Of a stretch of 64,000 nt of DNA, positions 24,056 through 31,935 are shown piece by piece (within the stretch, counting starts at the first letter, position 1; the number at the start of each line of letters is the position of its first letter). The position numbers and the translations under genes are program-made. The notes under the pieces are model-generated. The model saw only the letters and a list, made by a program, of their open reading frames with translations. It ran no database searches and was not told the origin of the DNA. Origin of the DNA: Lachnospiraceae bacterium (lineage in GTDB: Bacteria > Bacillota > Clostridia > Lachnospirales > Lachnospiraceae). The stretch spans positions 1-64,000 of the forward strand of contig JAGAYR010000045.1 in assembly GCA_017940415.1 (NCBI GenBank), written 5' to 3'.

Positions 24056-24541
24056 ATGAGAAATGAAAAGGTAGCAGAGTTTCTTAAGAATAAAGGGTTT
24101 GAAGACCGCATCGAGGACCACACGGAGACCATAGATACCGTTGAGCATGCTGCGAAACAGATCGGATGCAGCGAAGCGGAGATTGCCAAGACTCTTTCTT
24201 TTATCGTAGATGATAAACCGGTCATTGTAGTAATGGCGGGAGACGGAAGGGTGAACAGCTCCAAGTTCAAAGCCAAATTCCATACCAAGCCTTCAATGGT
24301 GCCCAGGGATATGGTTGAAAAGCTCATAGGATTCCAGCCCGGCGGTGTATGCCCCTTCGGGATAAAAGAAGACATTCCGGTATGGCTGGATATATCAATG
24401 AAGAGATTTGAATACGTTCATCCTGCGGGAGGAAATGATTTTACTTCGGTCAAACTGACACCCGATGAACTGGAAAAGGCGTCGGATGCTTTGGGATGGT
24501 GCGATGTTTGCAAAGGCTGGGAAGCTGATGAGAATAGTTAA
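24056..24541 (+). CDS. YbaK/EbsC-type aminoacyl-tRNA deacylase
   Basis: A 161-residue editing-domain protein of the YbaK/ProX superfamily, which hydrolyses mischarged tRNAs such as Cys- or Ala-tRNA-Pro in trans. Conserved features are the lysine in AKTLSFIVDDKPVIVVMAGD, the G-G-V-C-P-F-G block and the WLDISMKRFEYVHPAGG segment. It starts 54 nt after rsgA and overlaps the next gene by 14 nt, so it belongs to the rsgA operon. The group of a ribosome GTPase and a tRNA-quality enzyme points to a translation-related job. Confidence 0.9.
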   Translation: MRNEKVAEFLKNKGFEDRIEDHTETIDTVEHAAKQIGCSEAEIAKTLSFIVDDKPVIVVMAGDGRVNSSKFKAKFHTKPSMVPRDMVEKLIGFQPGGVCPFGIKEDIPVWLDISMKRFEYVHPAGGNDFTSVKLTPDELEKASDALGWCDVCKGWEADENS

Positions 24542-25364
24542 CCTGATCGAAAATACGGAAGGTAAGGCCGGATGCCTCTATGCACACGGTCTTTCCTTCT
24601 ATATAGAAAAAGGTGGCCGGAAGATGCTGATGGATCTGGGCCCCTCGGATGATACGCTGAAAAACGCCAAGTCATTGGGAATTGATCTTAGTGCGGTTGA
24701 CACTGTCATCCTAAGTCACGGTCACTACGATCATTCGGGAGGAATCCTTCCTTTTTCGAAGATTAACGATCATGCGGATATCTATATGCAGTCATCCGCT
24801 TTGGATGATTATTACGCGGATGACGGTGAGAATGCAGAAGGTGAACGTTACAGGTATATCGGAATTGACAAAAACATTGCGGATCTTTCGCAGGTTAAGA
24901 AGATTTCCGGGAACTGTATTATTGAGGACGGGATGGAACTGTTTACCATAAAAAACAGAACCCACGCCCTTCCCTTTACAAATAAAAGACTCCTCAGAAA
25001 AACGGGCGGCGAGTTTGTAAGGGATGAATTCGAACATGAGCATTTCCTTGTTTTGACAGAAGGCGGAAAGAGTGTGCTAATGGGAGGATGTGCCCATAAC
25101 GGTATCCTGAGTATCATGGACGCCTATGAGGAAAAATACGGAAAAGCTCCTGATGCGGTAATAAGCGGATTTCATCTGATGAAGAAAACTCCCTATCGTG
25201 ATGATCAGGTAGAAGAGATTGAGGATATCGCACGGAAACTAAGTGAATATCATACGGTTTTCTACACTTGTCATTGTACGGGGCTCGAAGCTTTTGATAT
25301 CATGAAAGAAGTGATGGGAGATAAACTCATCTACGTTCATTCCGGTGATGAGATCATATTATGA
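24528..25364 (+). CDS. Metallo-beta-lactamase-fold hydrolase (COG1237 type)
   Basis: A 278-residue dinuclear metallo-hydrolase. The signature SHGHYDHSGG (about residues 62-71) supplies the HxHxDH ligands; further ligands are GGCAHNG and TCHCTG near the C-terminus. It resembles the COG1237 branch that includes archaeal beta-RFA-P-synthase-related proteins, whose substrates are mostly unknown. Start ATG 24528 lies inside the end of the YbaK gene; upstream in-frame codons have no ribosome binding site. Its stop overlaps the next ATG by 4 nt. Confidence 0.85.
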   Translation: MRIVNLIENTEGKAGCLYAHGLSFYIEKGGRKMLMDLGPSDDTLKNAKSLGIDLSAVDTVILSHGHYDHSGGILPFSKINDHADIYMQSSALDDYYADDGENAEGERYRYIGIDKNIADLSQVKKISGNCIIEDGMELFTIKNRTHALPFTNKRLLRKTGGEFVRDEFEHEHFLVLTEGGKSVLMGGCAHNGILSIMDAYEEKYGKAPDAVISGFHLMKKTPYRDDQVEEIEDIARKLSEYHTVFYTCHCTGLEAFDIMKEVMGDKLIYVHSGDEIIL

Positions 25365-26053
25365 GCAGAACTTACAGCGATAATTTTGAGATTGGATCCA
25401 TGGAAGAGCTGGCATCTGCCGTAAAAGAATTCGGATTTGTTCCTTTTTTTGCGGGAGATATAGAGGGCTTTTCTCTGGAGGAGCACATAGCTGACGGGTG
25501 CTGGTACTACGATTCCGATCCCTGGGATGCCTGGGAGTGGAAAGGGCCGGTCATCAGGAAAACAAAGTGTGCGTACGGAAAGTTCCTGTCAAACAAGGCA
25601 GTATATATCAGCAGCGAATGGTTTCCGGATTTTGCCAATTACAGGCGTGACGGGTATGACTTTGACGCCAGATATGAGGACGGGCTTGCTTCCTATAATG
25701 ATAAGACACTGTATGAGCTTGTAGATGAACATGCTCCGATCCTGTCCAAGGAACTTAAGGAGATAGGAAATTACCGTAAGGGCGGAAAAAAGGGATTTGA
25801 TTCGTCCATAACCAGACTCCAGAAGCAGTGCTATGTGATCACTAGCGATTTTACTCACGCCAAGGACAAGTTCGGCAATGAATACGGCTGGGGTATAGCG
25901 GAATATACCACTCCCGAAAAGTTCATGGGAAAGAAGTTCACGGATAAAGTCTACAAAAGAAGCCCCGAGGAATCATTGGAAAGGATCGTAGCCCATTTTA
26001 AGAAGATCCTTCCGGATTCGGATGAAGCTCAGATCCGAAAACTGCTGAAATAA
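25361..26053 (+). CDS. AlkZ-related protein
   Basis: A 230-residue protein resembling the AlkZ-related group of Firmicutes. Typical blocks are WYYDSDPWDAWEWKG, KCAYGKFLSNKAVYISSEWFP, NYRRDGYDFDARY and YGWGIAEYTTPE. AlkZ/YcaQ proteins are DNA glycosylases that unhook crosslinks, but this group lacks part of that domain and its activity is not established. It is the last gene of the rsgA operon, coupled to the metallo-hydrolase by an ATGA overlap, and is followed by a terminator. Confidence 0.8.
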   Translation: MSRTYSDNFEIGSMEELASAVKEFGFVPFFAGDIEGFSLEEHIADGCWYYDSDPWDAWEWKGPVIRKTKCAYGKFLSNKAVYISSEWFPDFANYRRDGYDFDARYEDGLASYNDKTLYELVDEHAPILSKELKEIGNYRKGGKKGFDSSITRLQKQCYVITSDFTHAKDKFGNEYGWGIAEYTTPEKFMGKKFTDKVYKRSPEESLERIVAHFKKILPDSDEAQIRKLLK

Positions 26054-26068
26054 AATGTATGAACCTGA

Positions 26069-26107
26069 AAAGGACCGTTTTAAGAACAAAAAGCGGTCCT
26101 TTTTTTA
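26069..26107 (+). terminator. Intrinsic terminator of the rsgA operon
   Basis: AAAGGACCG (26069-26077) pairs with CGGTCCTTT (26094-26102) around a 16-nt loop and is followed by T7. Confidence 0.85.
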
Positions 26108-26117
26108 CAAAATACCG

Positions 26118-26148
26118 TTAGTGAACAGCCTTAGGCAATGTTATCCTT
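26118..26148 (+). promoter_or_regulatory. Candidate promoter with inverted repeat upstream of the ADH gene
   Basis: The inverted repeat GCCTTAGGC (26128-26136), flanked by AACA and TGTT, lies between a possible -35 (TTAGTG) and a -10-like region (TATCCT near 26142). The layout resembles an activator-dependent promoter, but the elements are weak and the assignment is tentative. Confidence 0.35.
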
Positions 26149-26192
26149 AATACATAATCGGTATTGCCATAGTCGGCGGAAAGGAAAGATAA

Positions 26193-27368
26193 ATGGAGAA
26201 TTTTTCATTCTATTCACCCACTTGTTTTGTATTCGGAAAAGATTCTGAGGAAAAGGCTGGAGCATGCGTTAAGAGATTCGGCGGAAGCAAGGTCCTCATT
26301 CATTATGGCGGCGGAAGCGTAGTACGCTCGGGACTGCTTGACAGAGTAAAGAAGTCTCTGGAGAAAGCGGGCGTCGAATATGTCGAGCTGGGAGGCGTTA
26401 AGCCAAATCCCAGAAGCGGACTTGTATATGAAGGAATCGATCTTTGCAGAAAAGAAAACGTTGATTTCATCCTTGCTGTAGGCGGAGGAAGTGCCATCGA
26501 TTCTTCCAAGGCGATAGCAGCAGGCGTACCTTATGACGGGGATTTCTGGGATTTCTATCAGGGAAAGAGGATCGAAACCGCTCTTCCCGTAGGAACTGTT
26601 CTTACCATTGCAGCGGCAGGAAGTGAAGGAAGCGGAGATTCGGTTATCACCAAGGAAGAGGGAATGTTCAAGCGCGGAGCAGGATCCGATGCCATCAGAC
26701 CCAAATTCAGTATCCTCAATCCCGCTCTTACCCAGACTCTTCCCGCATATCAGACCGCAGCCGGTATCACTGATATTATGGCCCATCTCTATGAGAGGTA
26801 TCTGACCAATTCCGAGGAAGTTGAAGTAACCGACAGACTTATCGAGGCACTTCTTCTCACCATGGTTCATGAAGGCCCCAGGGTCATTGCAGATCCTGAT
26901 AATTATGAAGCAAGAGCCAATATCATGTGGGCAGGCACCATGGCTCATACCAATGCAGTCGGTGTAGGAAGAAGTCAGGACTGGCTCAGTCACACCATCG
27001 AGCATGAGCTTTCCGCTCTTTATGATTGTGCACACGGTGCGGGACTTGCGGTTACCATGCCAGCGGTATTTACTTATGAACTGAGCCACAATGTCATGAG
27101 GTTTGCACAGGTTGCCGTAAGGGTATGGGGATGTCAGATGGATTTTGCTCATCCCGAAGTAACCGCAAAGGCAGGTATCGAGGCTTTCAGAAACTTCCTT
27201 ATCTCCATCGGAATGCCTAAGAATTTCGAAGAACTTGGCGCCAAGGAAGAGGATATCCCCAAGCTGGTTGATGTTCTTTGCAACGGCGACGGAAGAAAGG
27301 GAACCATCTCCGGATTTATTACTCTTAATGAAGAAGAGTGTGCGAAGATCTATAAGATGATGGTTTAA
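26193..27368 (+). CDS. Iron-containing alcohol dehydrogenase (BdhA type)
   Basis: A 391-residue group III alcohol dehydrogenase, close in pattern to NAD(P)H-dependent butanol dehydrogenases. It has the nucleotide-binding GGGSAIDSSK block and the Fe ligands Asp and His in TDIMAHLYERY plus HTIEHELS and CAHGAGLA. It reduces short aldehydes to alcohols, regenerating NAD(P)+ in fermentation or detoxifying aldehydes. It leads a three-gene unit with a DUF3737 protein and an aldo/keto reductase, spaced 14 and 11 nt apart. A ribosome binding site GGAAAGGA precedes ATG 26193. Confidence 0.93.
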   Translation: MENFSFYSPTCFVFGKDSEEKAGACVKRFGGSKVLIHYGGGSVVRSGLLDRVKKSLEKAGVEYVELGGVKPNPRSGLVYEGIDLCRKENVDFILAVGGGSAIDSSKAIAAGVPYDGDFWDFYQGKRIETALPVGTVLTIAAAGSEGSGDSVITKEEGMFKRGAGSDAIRPKFSILNPALTQTLPAYQTAAGITDIMAHLYERYLTNSEEVEVTDRLIEALLLTMVHEGPRVIADPDNYEARANIMWAGTMAHTNAVGVGRSQDWLSHTIEHELSALYDCAHGAGLAVTMPAVFTYELSHNVMRFAQVAVRVWGCQMDFAHPEVTAKAGIEAFRNFLISIGMPKNFEELGAKEEDIPKLVDVLCNGDGRKGTISGFITLNEEECAKIYKMMV

Positions 27369-27382
27369 TCAGAGGAAAAAAA

Positions 27383-28213
27383 ATGATCATTAGCGGACAA
27401 ACATTTGATGAAGAAAGAGCTCTGTATGGAAGAGACGGGATCGTGGTGGAAGACTGCAGATTCGACGGCCCCGCAGACGGAGAGAGCGCATTTAAAGAAG
27501 GAAAGAATATCGAGGTTAGGAACTGCTTTTTTAATCTCAGATATCCTTTCTGGCATGATGATAATCTGACGATCTCAGGCAGTGAAATGACCGATAAGTG
27601 CAGGGCGGCATTATGGTATACGAATAATGCAACGATCACGGATACTAAGATGCACGGTATCAAAGCTCTCAGAGAATGTTCGGATATAAGGGTAAAGGAT
27701 TGCGATATCATATCACCGGAATTCGGATGGTCGGTTAACGGTATCGAGATGAAGGATTCGAGTGCCGAAAGTGAGTACTTCATGATGCGTTCAAACAATC
27801 TTAAGTTTGAAAATGTTTCTTTGAAGGGAAAGTATTCCTTCCAATATATAACCGATTCGGTATTTGAGAATTGTAATTTCAACACCAAAGATGCATTCTG
27901 GCATGCCAAAAACGTGGTGGTAAGAAATTCGGTGGTTAATGGGGAGTATCTTGCATGGTACTGCGAGAATGTGACATTTGAAAACTGTACCATCAGCGGA
28001 ACACAGCCTCTTTGTTATTGTAAGAATCTAAAACTGATCAATTGTAAAATGCTTGATGCGGATCTTGCATTTGAGAAATCCGATGTGGAGGCTACGGTTA
28101 CCACTCCCATGATCAGTATCAAGAATCCTCTTTCGGGAACTATAAAAGTTCCGGAAGTAGGAGAGATCATAATGGATGATCCTAACGCAAAGGGTATTAT
28201 CAAAACAAATTAA
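27383..28213 (+). CDS. DUF3737 right-handed beta-helix protein
   Basis: A 276-residue protein made of repeated short strands with the pattern of pentapeptide or pectate-lyase-like beta-helices (for example IEVRNCFFNLRYPFWHDDNL, then similar units through the protein). It matches the DUF3737 family of intracellular proteins, often found next to alcohol dehydrogenases or aldo/keto reductases. The aromatic W-H and Cys/Asn ladders are visible. No signal peptide and no clear active site are seen. The function is unknown; a stress-related or sugar-binding role has no direct support here. Confidence 0.85.
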   Translation: MIISGQTFDEERALYGRDGIVVEDCRFDGPADGESAFKEGKNIEVRNCFFNLRYPFWHDDNLTISGSEMTDKCRAALWYTNNATITDTKMHGIKALRECSDIRVKDCDIISPEFGWSVNGIEMKDSSAESEYFMMRSNNLKFENVSLKGKYSFQYITDSVFENCNFNTKDAFWHAKNVVVRNSVVNGEYLAWYCENVTFENCTISGTQPLCYCKNLKLINCKMLDADLAFEKSDVEATVTTPMISIKNPLSGTIKVPEVGEIIMDDPNAKGIIKTN

Positions 28214-28224
28214 AGGAGAAATGT

Positions 28225-29346
28225 ATGGGGATTGATCTGAGCAAAATGCCGAAACTGGGATTCGGACTTATGAGACTTCCCGAAAAGGACGGGGTTATCG
28301 ATCATGAGCATGTATGCAGAATGGTTGATAAATACATGGAAGCCGGAATGAATTATTTTGATACGGCGTACGTATATCACGGAGGAAAGTCTGAAGTAGC
28401 CGCACGGGAAGCCCTGGTAAAGCGTTATCCCAGGGAAGATTTTATGGTGGCTACAAAGCTTCCTGCCTGGGAAATCAAAAAAGAAGAGGATATCGAGAGA
28501 ATATTCAAAGAGCAGCAGGAAAGACTGGGCGTTGATTATTTTGATTTCTATCTTCTGCATTCCATCGAGGAAGGAAACAATTACGATGTATATGTAAAGT
28601 ATGATTGTTTCGAATGGGGAATGAAAAAGAAGGCCGAAGGAAAAATAAGGCATTTCGGTTTTTCTTTTCACGGAAGTCCCGAGCTTCTTACGGAAATTCT
28701 GGATAAGCATCCTGAGGTTGAATTTGTTCAGATCCAGCTCAATTATCTCGACAGAACCAATCCTGTAGTAAGATCCCAGGAATTGTATGATATTCTTCAT
28801 GAGAGAAATATTCCCATTATAGTAATGGAACCCGTTCGCGGAGGAGCGCTTGCAGGATTTGCTCCCGAGATCGAAGAGATCTTTAAACAGAAGAGGCCGG
28901 ATAAATCCATTGCATCCTGGGCTCTTCGTTTTGTGGGATCACTTCCGGGAGTGATGACAATTCTTTCCGGAATGTCCAATGAGGAACAGATGAATGATAA
29001 CATCGGAACCTTCAGGAATTTTGAACCCTTATCCGATGAAGAATTCCAAATCGTAAATAAGGTCACTGATGAGATACTGCGTATTCCTCAGATCGGATGC
29101 ACGGCATGTAAGTATTGCTGTGACGGATGTCCCATGAAGATAAGCATTCCGGACGTATTCAGGACCATCAATACACTTCGAAGATATCCCGATGACTGGA
29201 GAAGCAAGAATTTCTATTCCGGGTTAACCCAGAGATCAGGTAAGGCTTCGGACTGCGTTGGATGTGGACAGTGTGAAAGAGTATGTCCCCAGCACTTGCC
29301 CATTATAGAGCTTATGAAAGAGGCCTCCGAAATTCTCGGAAAATAA
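28225..29346 (+). CDS. Aldo/keto reductase with C-terminal 4Fe-4S cluster domain
   Basis: A 373-residue protein. Residues 1-290 form the AKR barrel with MPKLGFGLMRLP, the catalytic Asp and Tyr in FDTAYVYHGGKSE, and the Lys in ATKLP. The last 80 residues contain CTACKYCCDGC and CVGCGQCERVCPQHLP, i.e. ferredoxin-like cysteine clusters. This fusion is common in anaerobes and probably transfers electrons between a carbonyl substrate and an iron-sulphur carrier. AAGGAG is well placed before ATG 28225. It is the last gene of the ADH unit and ends just before the MerR promoter. Confidence 0.92.
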   Translation: MGIDLSKMPKLGFGLMRLPEKDGVIDHEHVCRMVDKYMEAGMNYFDTAYVYHGGKSEVAAREALVKRYPREDFMVATKLPAWEIKKEEDIERIFKEQQERLGVDYFDFYLLHSIEEGNNYDVYVKYDCFEWGMKKKAEGKIRHFGFSFHGSPELLTEILDKHPEVEFVQIQLNYLDRTNPVVRSQELYDILHERNIPIIVMEPVRGGALAGFAPEIEEIFKQKRPDKSIASWALRFVGSLPGVMTILSGMSNEEQMNDNIGTFRNFEPLSDEEFQIVNKVTDEILRIPQIGCTACKYCCDGCPMKISIPDVFRTINTLRRYPDDWRSKNFYSGLTQRSGKASDCVGCGQCERVCPQHLPIIELMKEASEILGK

Positions 29347-29357
29347 TTAAAAAGTTA

Positions 29358-29388
29358 TTGACCCTCCCCCAAGGGAACCCCTTAAGGT
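29358..29388 (+). promoter_or_regulatory. MerR-type promoter/operator of the regulator gene
   Basis: -35 TTGACC (29358-29363), a 19-bp spacer starting CTCCCCCAAGGG, and a -10 region TAAGGT (29383-29388). The first 18 bases differ at one position from the ABC exporter promoter at 22750-22720 read on its own strand, and both have the same 19-bp spacing. Confidence 0.72.
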
Positions 29389-29414
29389 GATATTATAGGG
29401 AAGGAGGTTTCCGT

Positions 29415-30596
29415 ATGAATAAGAAAATGACATCGGGGGAAATTGCAAAAAAGGCAGGCGTATCTCAGAAGGCAGTTCGTCTCTACGACGAGAAAGGTCT
29501 TCTGAAACCATCCGATTATTCCGAAGGGAATTATCGCCTTTATGATAAAGCGGCACTTCAGGTTCTTGAAAAGATCGTAGCTCTCAAGCAGATCGGTTTT
29601 TCTCTTGAAGAGATCAGAGACAATCTGGCTCAGGGAGAAGCATCAAATGTAGAGGAAGCACTCAGGATCCAGCTTAAGAACATGGAGGAGAAAAAATACC
29701 GCATCGAAAAAGTCATTTCCGCCATAAACAGAACATTTGACAGAAAGACCGGAGACCTTGACTGGGATGATGTTTCGGAGATGATTAAAAACATCAATCT
29801 TGATCAGTCTGCGGATGAAAGACATTGGGATGCTCTTAAGCATACGGCTCAGGAAGAGGACTGGTATGTTAAGATCTTCAGATCTTTTGACCTTAACCCC
29901 GGAATGAAGATCCTCGATCTGGGATGCGGATATGCCAAGCTCTGGAGAAATAACAGAGATGATATCCCGGAGAATACCAAGATCTTCGGATATGATGTTC
30001 ACGGAAGCTGGGCAGATGACTTTGAGAAATATCTGTCGGAAAACAAGGATGCTTTTCCAAAGGGCGTAAACATATCACTTACGTTTGACGATCTTGAAGA
30101 TGAGAGCGCATGGAAGAAAATAGCGAAGAATAAGGGATATGACCTGATCATAGCTCACTATATCAATTATGAGCTGAAAGATTCCGAATCATTCGTTAAA
30201 AGAGCAAGTAAGGTTCTCGGTAAAGGCGGGGTGTTTTCTTTTAACGCGGAAGCGGTCAGCGGATGGCATTATTTCTACAAGGAAATACTTAAAAATGCCG
30301 GATTGAATTCATCCTTTATCGATGAGATGGTAAATGCCGAACAATCGGAGCAGGACGCCCGCGATGAGATGCTTAAGAAGTACTTTAAGAAGGTTGATCT
30401 GATTACGATAGAAAATACCTGGCATTTTACGGAAGCGGATGAACTTTTCGAGAAGATGTGCGAAAGGTATTCCGGTCATCAGAAATACTTAAATGATAAC
30501 CGAAATAAGATCATAAAAGTATTTGAAGATGCAATAAGCAAAGACGGAGAGATAACTTATACTTACGGTTCTCTTTTCCGCCGATGTATGAAATAG
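29415..30596 (+). CDS. MerR-family regulator fused to a SAM methyltransferase domain
   Basis: A 393-residue fusion. Residues 5-75 are a MerR winged helix (SGEIAKKAGVSQKAVRLYDEK, then the NYRLYD wing) and about 75-125 the dimerisation coiled coil. From about 160 a class I methyltransferase domain follows, with motif I MKILDLGCGYAKLW, an FGYDVHGSW acidic-loop region and LGKGGVFSFNAEA. The usual effector pocket of drug-sensing MerR proteins is thus replaced by an enzyme fold that could sense SAM or a methylatable drug. AAGGAGG precedes ATG 29415. It probably autoregulates through the site at 29358 and controls the exporter at 19087-22687. Confidence 0.9.
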   Translation: MNKKMTSGEIAKKAGVSQKAVRLYDEKGLLKPSDYSEGNYRLYDKAALQVLEKIVALKQIGFSLEEIRDNLAQGEASNVEEALRIQLKNMEEKKYRIEKVISAINRTFDRKTGDLDWDDVSEMIKNINLDQSADERHWDALKHTAQEEDWYVKIFRSFDLNPGMKILDLGCGYAKLWRNNRDDIPENTKIFGYDVHGSWADDFEKYLSENKDAFPKGVNISLTFDDLEDESAWKKIAKNKGYDLIIAHYINYELKDSESFVKRASKVLGKGGVFSFNAEAVSGWHYFYKEILKNAGLNSSFIDEMVNAEQSEQDARDEMLKKYFKKVDLITIENTWHFTEADELFEKMCERYSGHQKYLNDNRNKIIKVFEDAISKDGEITYTYGSLFRRCMK

Positions 30597-30627
30597 TAAA
30601 AACCGAATTTCTCTTTATCAATCCTTT

Positions 30628-30664
30628 AACCGGCAGGCATGTAAAAGTGCCTGCCGGTTTTTTG
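30628..30664 (+). terminator. Intrinsic terminator after the MerR gene
   Basis: A perfect 12-bp stem (AACCGGCAGGCA 30628-30639 with TGCCTGCCGGTT 30648-30659), followed by a T-run. Confidence 0.9.
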
Positions 30665-30763
30665 ATGAAAAAATATACGGCGATTATATTGATGATACAT
30701 GGTTAATTCTTCGTCCCGGGGGTAATATAATAGAAAATGATCGGATCGGACGGAGGTGATCGT

Positions 30764-31216
30764 ATGGGAATCAGTTATTGTAAGTTAACCGAAGAGAAAC
30801 TTGATGTGTTTATCGGAATGCGGATAAAGCAGCTTCGTGAAGAAGGGGCTACCGAAGATATCGATCTTGTTCCTCACCTTCTGGATTATTACCACAGACA
30901 TATGAGTGACGGCACCTTTGTTTCGTGGCTTGCCATGGACGGGGATATAATAGTGGGGACAAGCGGCATGTCCATGGTGGAAAAACCTCCTTATTTCAGC
31001 TGCCCAAGTGGAAAAATAGGTCTGTTATCCAGCATGTTCACAGATCCCGATTATCGCAGAAAAGGTATAGCCAAAGAACTTCTGTCCAGAGTCGTGGAAG
31101 AAGCGAAAAACTATGGATGCGGATGTGTTCAGATAACCGCTTCGGACATGGGAGTTCTTCTGTATACGGATTTTGGTTTCGTTAAAAACGGAAATTTCAT
31201 GCAATATAAGTTTTAA
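30764..31216 (+). CDS. GNAT-family N-acetyltransferase
   Basis: A 150-residue single-domain GNAT protein. The central VGTSGMSMVEKPP strand, the acetyl-CoA loop RRKGIAKELL (Q/R-x-x-G-x-G/A) and the terminal YTDFGF are visible. Start ATG 30764 has GGAGGTGATC directly upstream; the open frame begins 27 nt earlier without a ribosome binding site. Substrate unknown. It lies alone between a terminator and the promoter of the lipid operon. Confidence 0.88.
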   Translation: MGISYCKLTEEKLDVFIGMRIKQLREEGATEDIDLVPHLLDYYHRHMSDGTFVSWLAMDGDIIVGTSGMSMVEKPPYFSCPSGKIGLLSSMFTDPDYRRKGIAKELLSRVVEEAKNYGCGCVQITASDMGVLLYTDFGFVKNGNFMQYKF

Positions 31217-31234
31217 GCGAAAAAACAGTAAATA

Positions 31235-31285
31235 TGGTAAAATAGAAGCGTGTGTTTCCTTAACCGGAACATACGCCTTTTTACA
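31235..31285 (+). promoter_or_regulatory. Promoter and 5'-end hairpin of the lipid operon
   Basis: An extended -10 element TGGTAAAAT (31235-31243) predicts a transcript start near 31250. At once a hairpin follows: GCGTGTGTT (from 31249) with AACATACGC (ending near 31276) and then CTTTTT. It may be a terminator for the upstream acetyltransferase gene, a promoter-proximal attenuator, or a 5' stabilising stem. Confidence 0.45.
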
Positions 31286-31311
31286 TAAGCCTTATCCGGA
31301 GAAGAACGAAT

Positions 31312-31920
31312 ATGAGCAGTTTAAAGTTTTTGGCGGATACGTTAGTGAAGATGTATGTCACTTTGCTTCCTGCCATCATTGCCGGAATACTCGTCATGGT
31401 CTGGTGCAAGACGGGGTTGATGAAGTTCGCAATGAAGCCCATGGATATGGGCAAAAATTTCCGCGACGGAAAAAGGATATTCGGTGACAACAAAACCTGG
31501 AAGGGTTTTATCGGATATCTGATCTTTGGTACGGTCTCAACTGTCATCTGGGGCGCTGTTTGCCATGGCACTGGGATCGATCATCTGAATTATTTCTATG
31601 TTCATCATGAGAACACATTTCTTTTCAATCTGATGACGGGGTTTCTCCTCGGACTCGGATATGCACTCTTTGAATTACCCAACAGCTTTCTTAAGAGAAG
31701 ATTGGATATAACTCCCGGGAAGACCACATCGGGAGCTTGGAGAGTATTTTTTATTTTCCTTGATCAGGCAGATTCGATTTTCGGATGTGCACTAGTGGTG
31801 TGGTTATTCTATGACCTGGGAATCGGATTATACCTTCTCTATGTTCTGGTTGGTGCATTCACGCACATCATCATGAACATGCTGTTGTATGTATGTAAAC
31901 TCAGAAAAAACCCGTTTTAA
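31312..31920 (+). CDS. CarS-like (CDP-archaeol synthase family) CTP:lipid cytidylyltransferase
   Basis: A 202-residue integral membrane protein with about five helices. The cytoplasmic segment MGKNFRDGKRIFGDNKTWKGF and the later FELPNSFLKRRLDI...DQADS block match the CarS/DUF46 family. Archaeal CarS converts an ether-lipid phosphatidic acid analogue and CTP to CDP-archaeol; bacterial CdsA does the same for phosphatidate. Here it heads an operon also holding a CDP-alcohol phosphatidyltransferase and a PSD homologue, so it most probably supplies their CDP-lipid. The lipid tail is not known. It ends 15 nt before the start of the next gene. Confidence 0.85.
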   Translation: MSSLKFLADTLVKMYVTLLPAIIAGILVMVWCKTGLMKFAMKPMDMGKNFRDGKRIFGDNKTWKGFIGYLIFGTVSTVIWGAVCHGTGIDHLNYFYVHHENTFLFNLMTGFLLGLGYALFELPNSFLKRRLDITPGKTTSGAWRVFFIFLDQADSIFGCALVVWLFYDLGIGLYLLYVLVGAFTHIIMNMLLYVCKLRKNPF

Positions 31921-31935
31921 AATATGGAGAAAGAC

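Noticed and set aside
26214-27152. 312-codon open frame on the - strand opposite the alcohol dehydrogenase
   Set aside because: It is a by-product of codon bias in the real gene; its product has no recognisable fold and no ribosome binding site.
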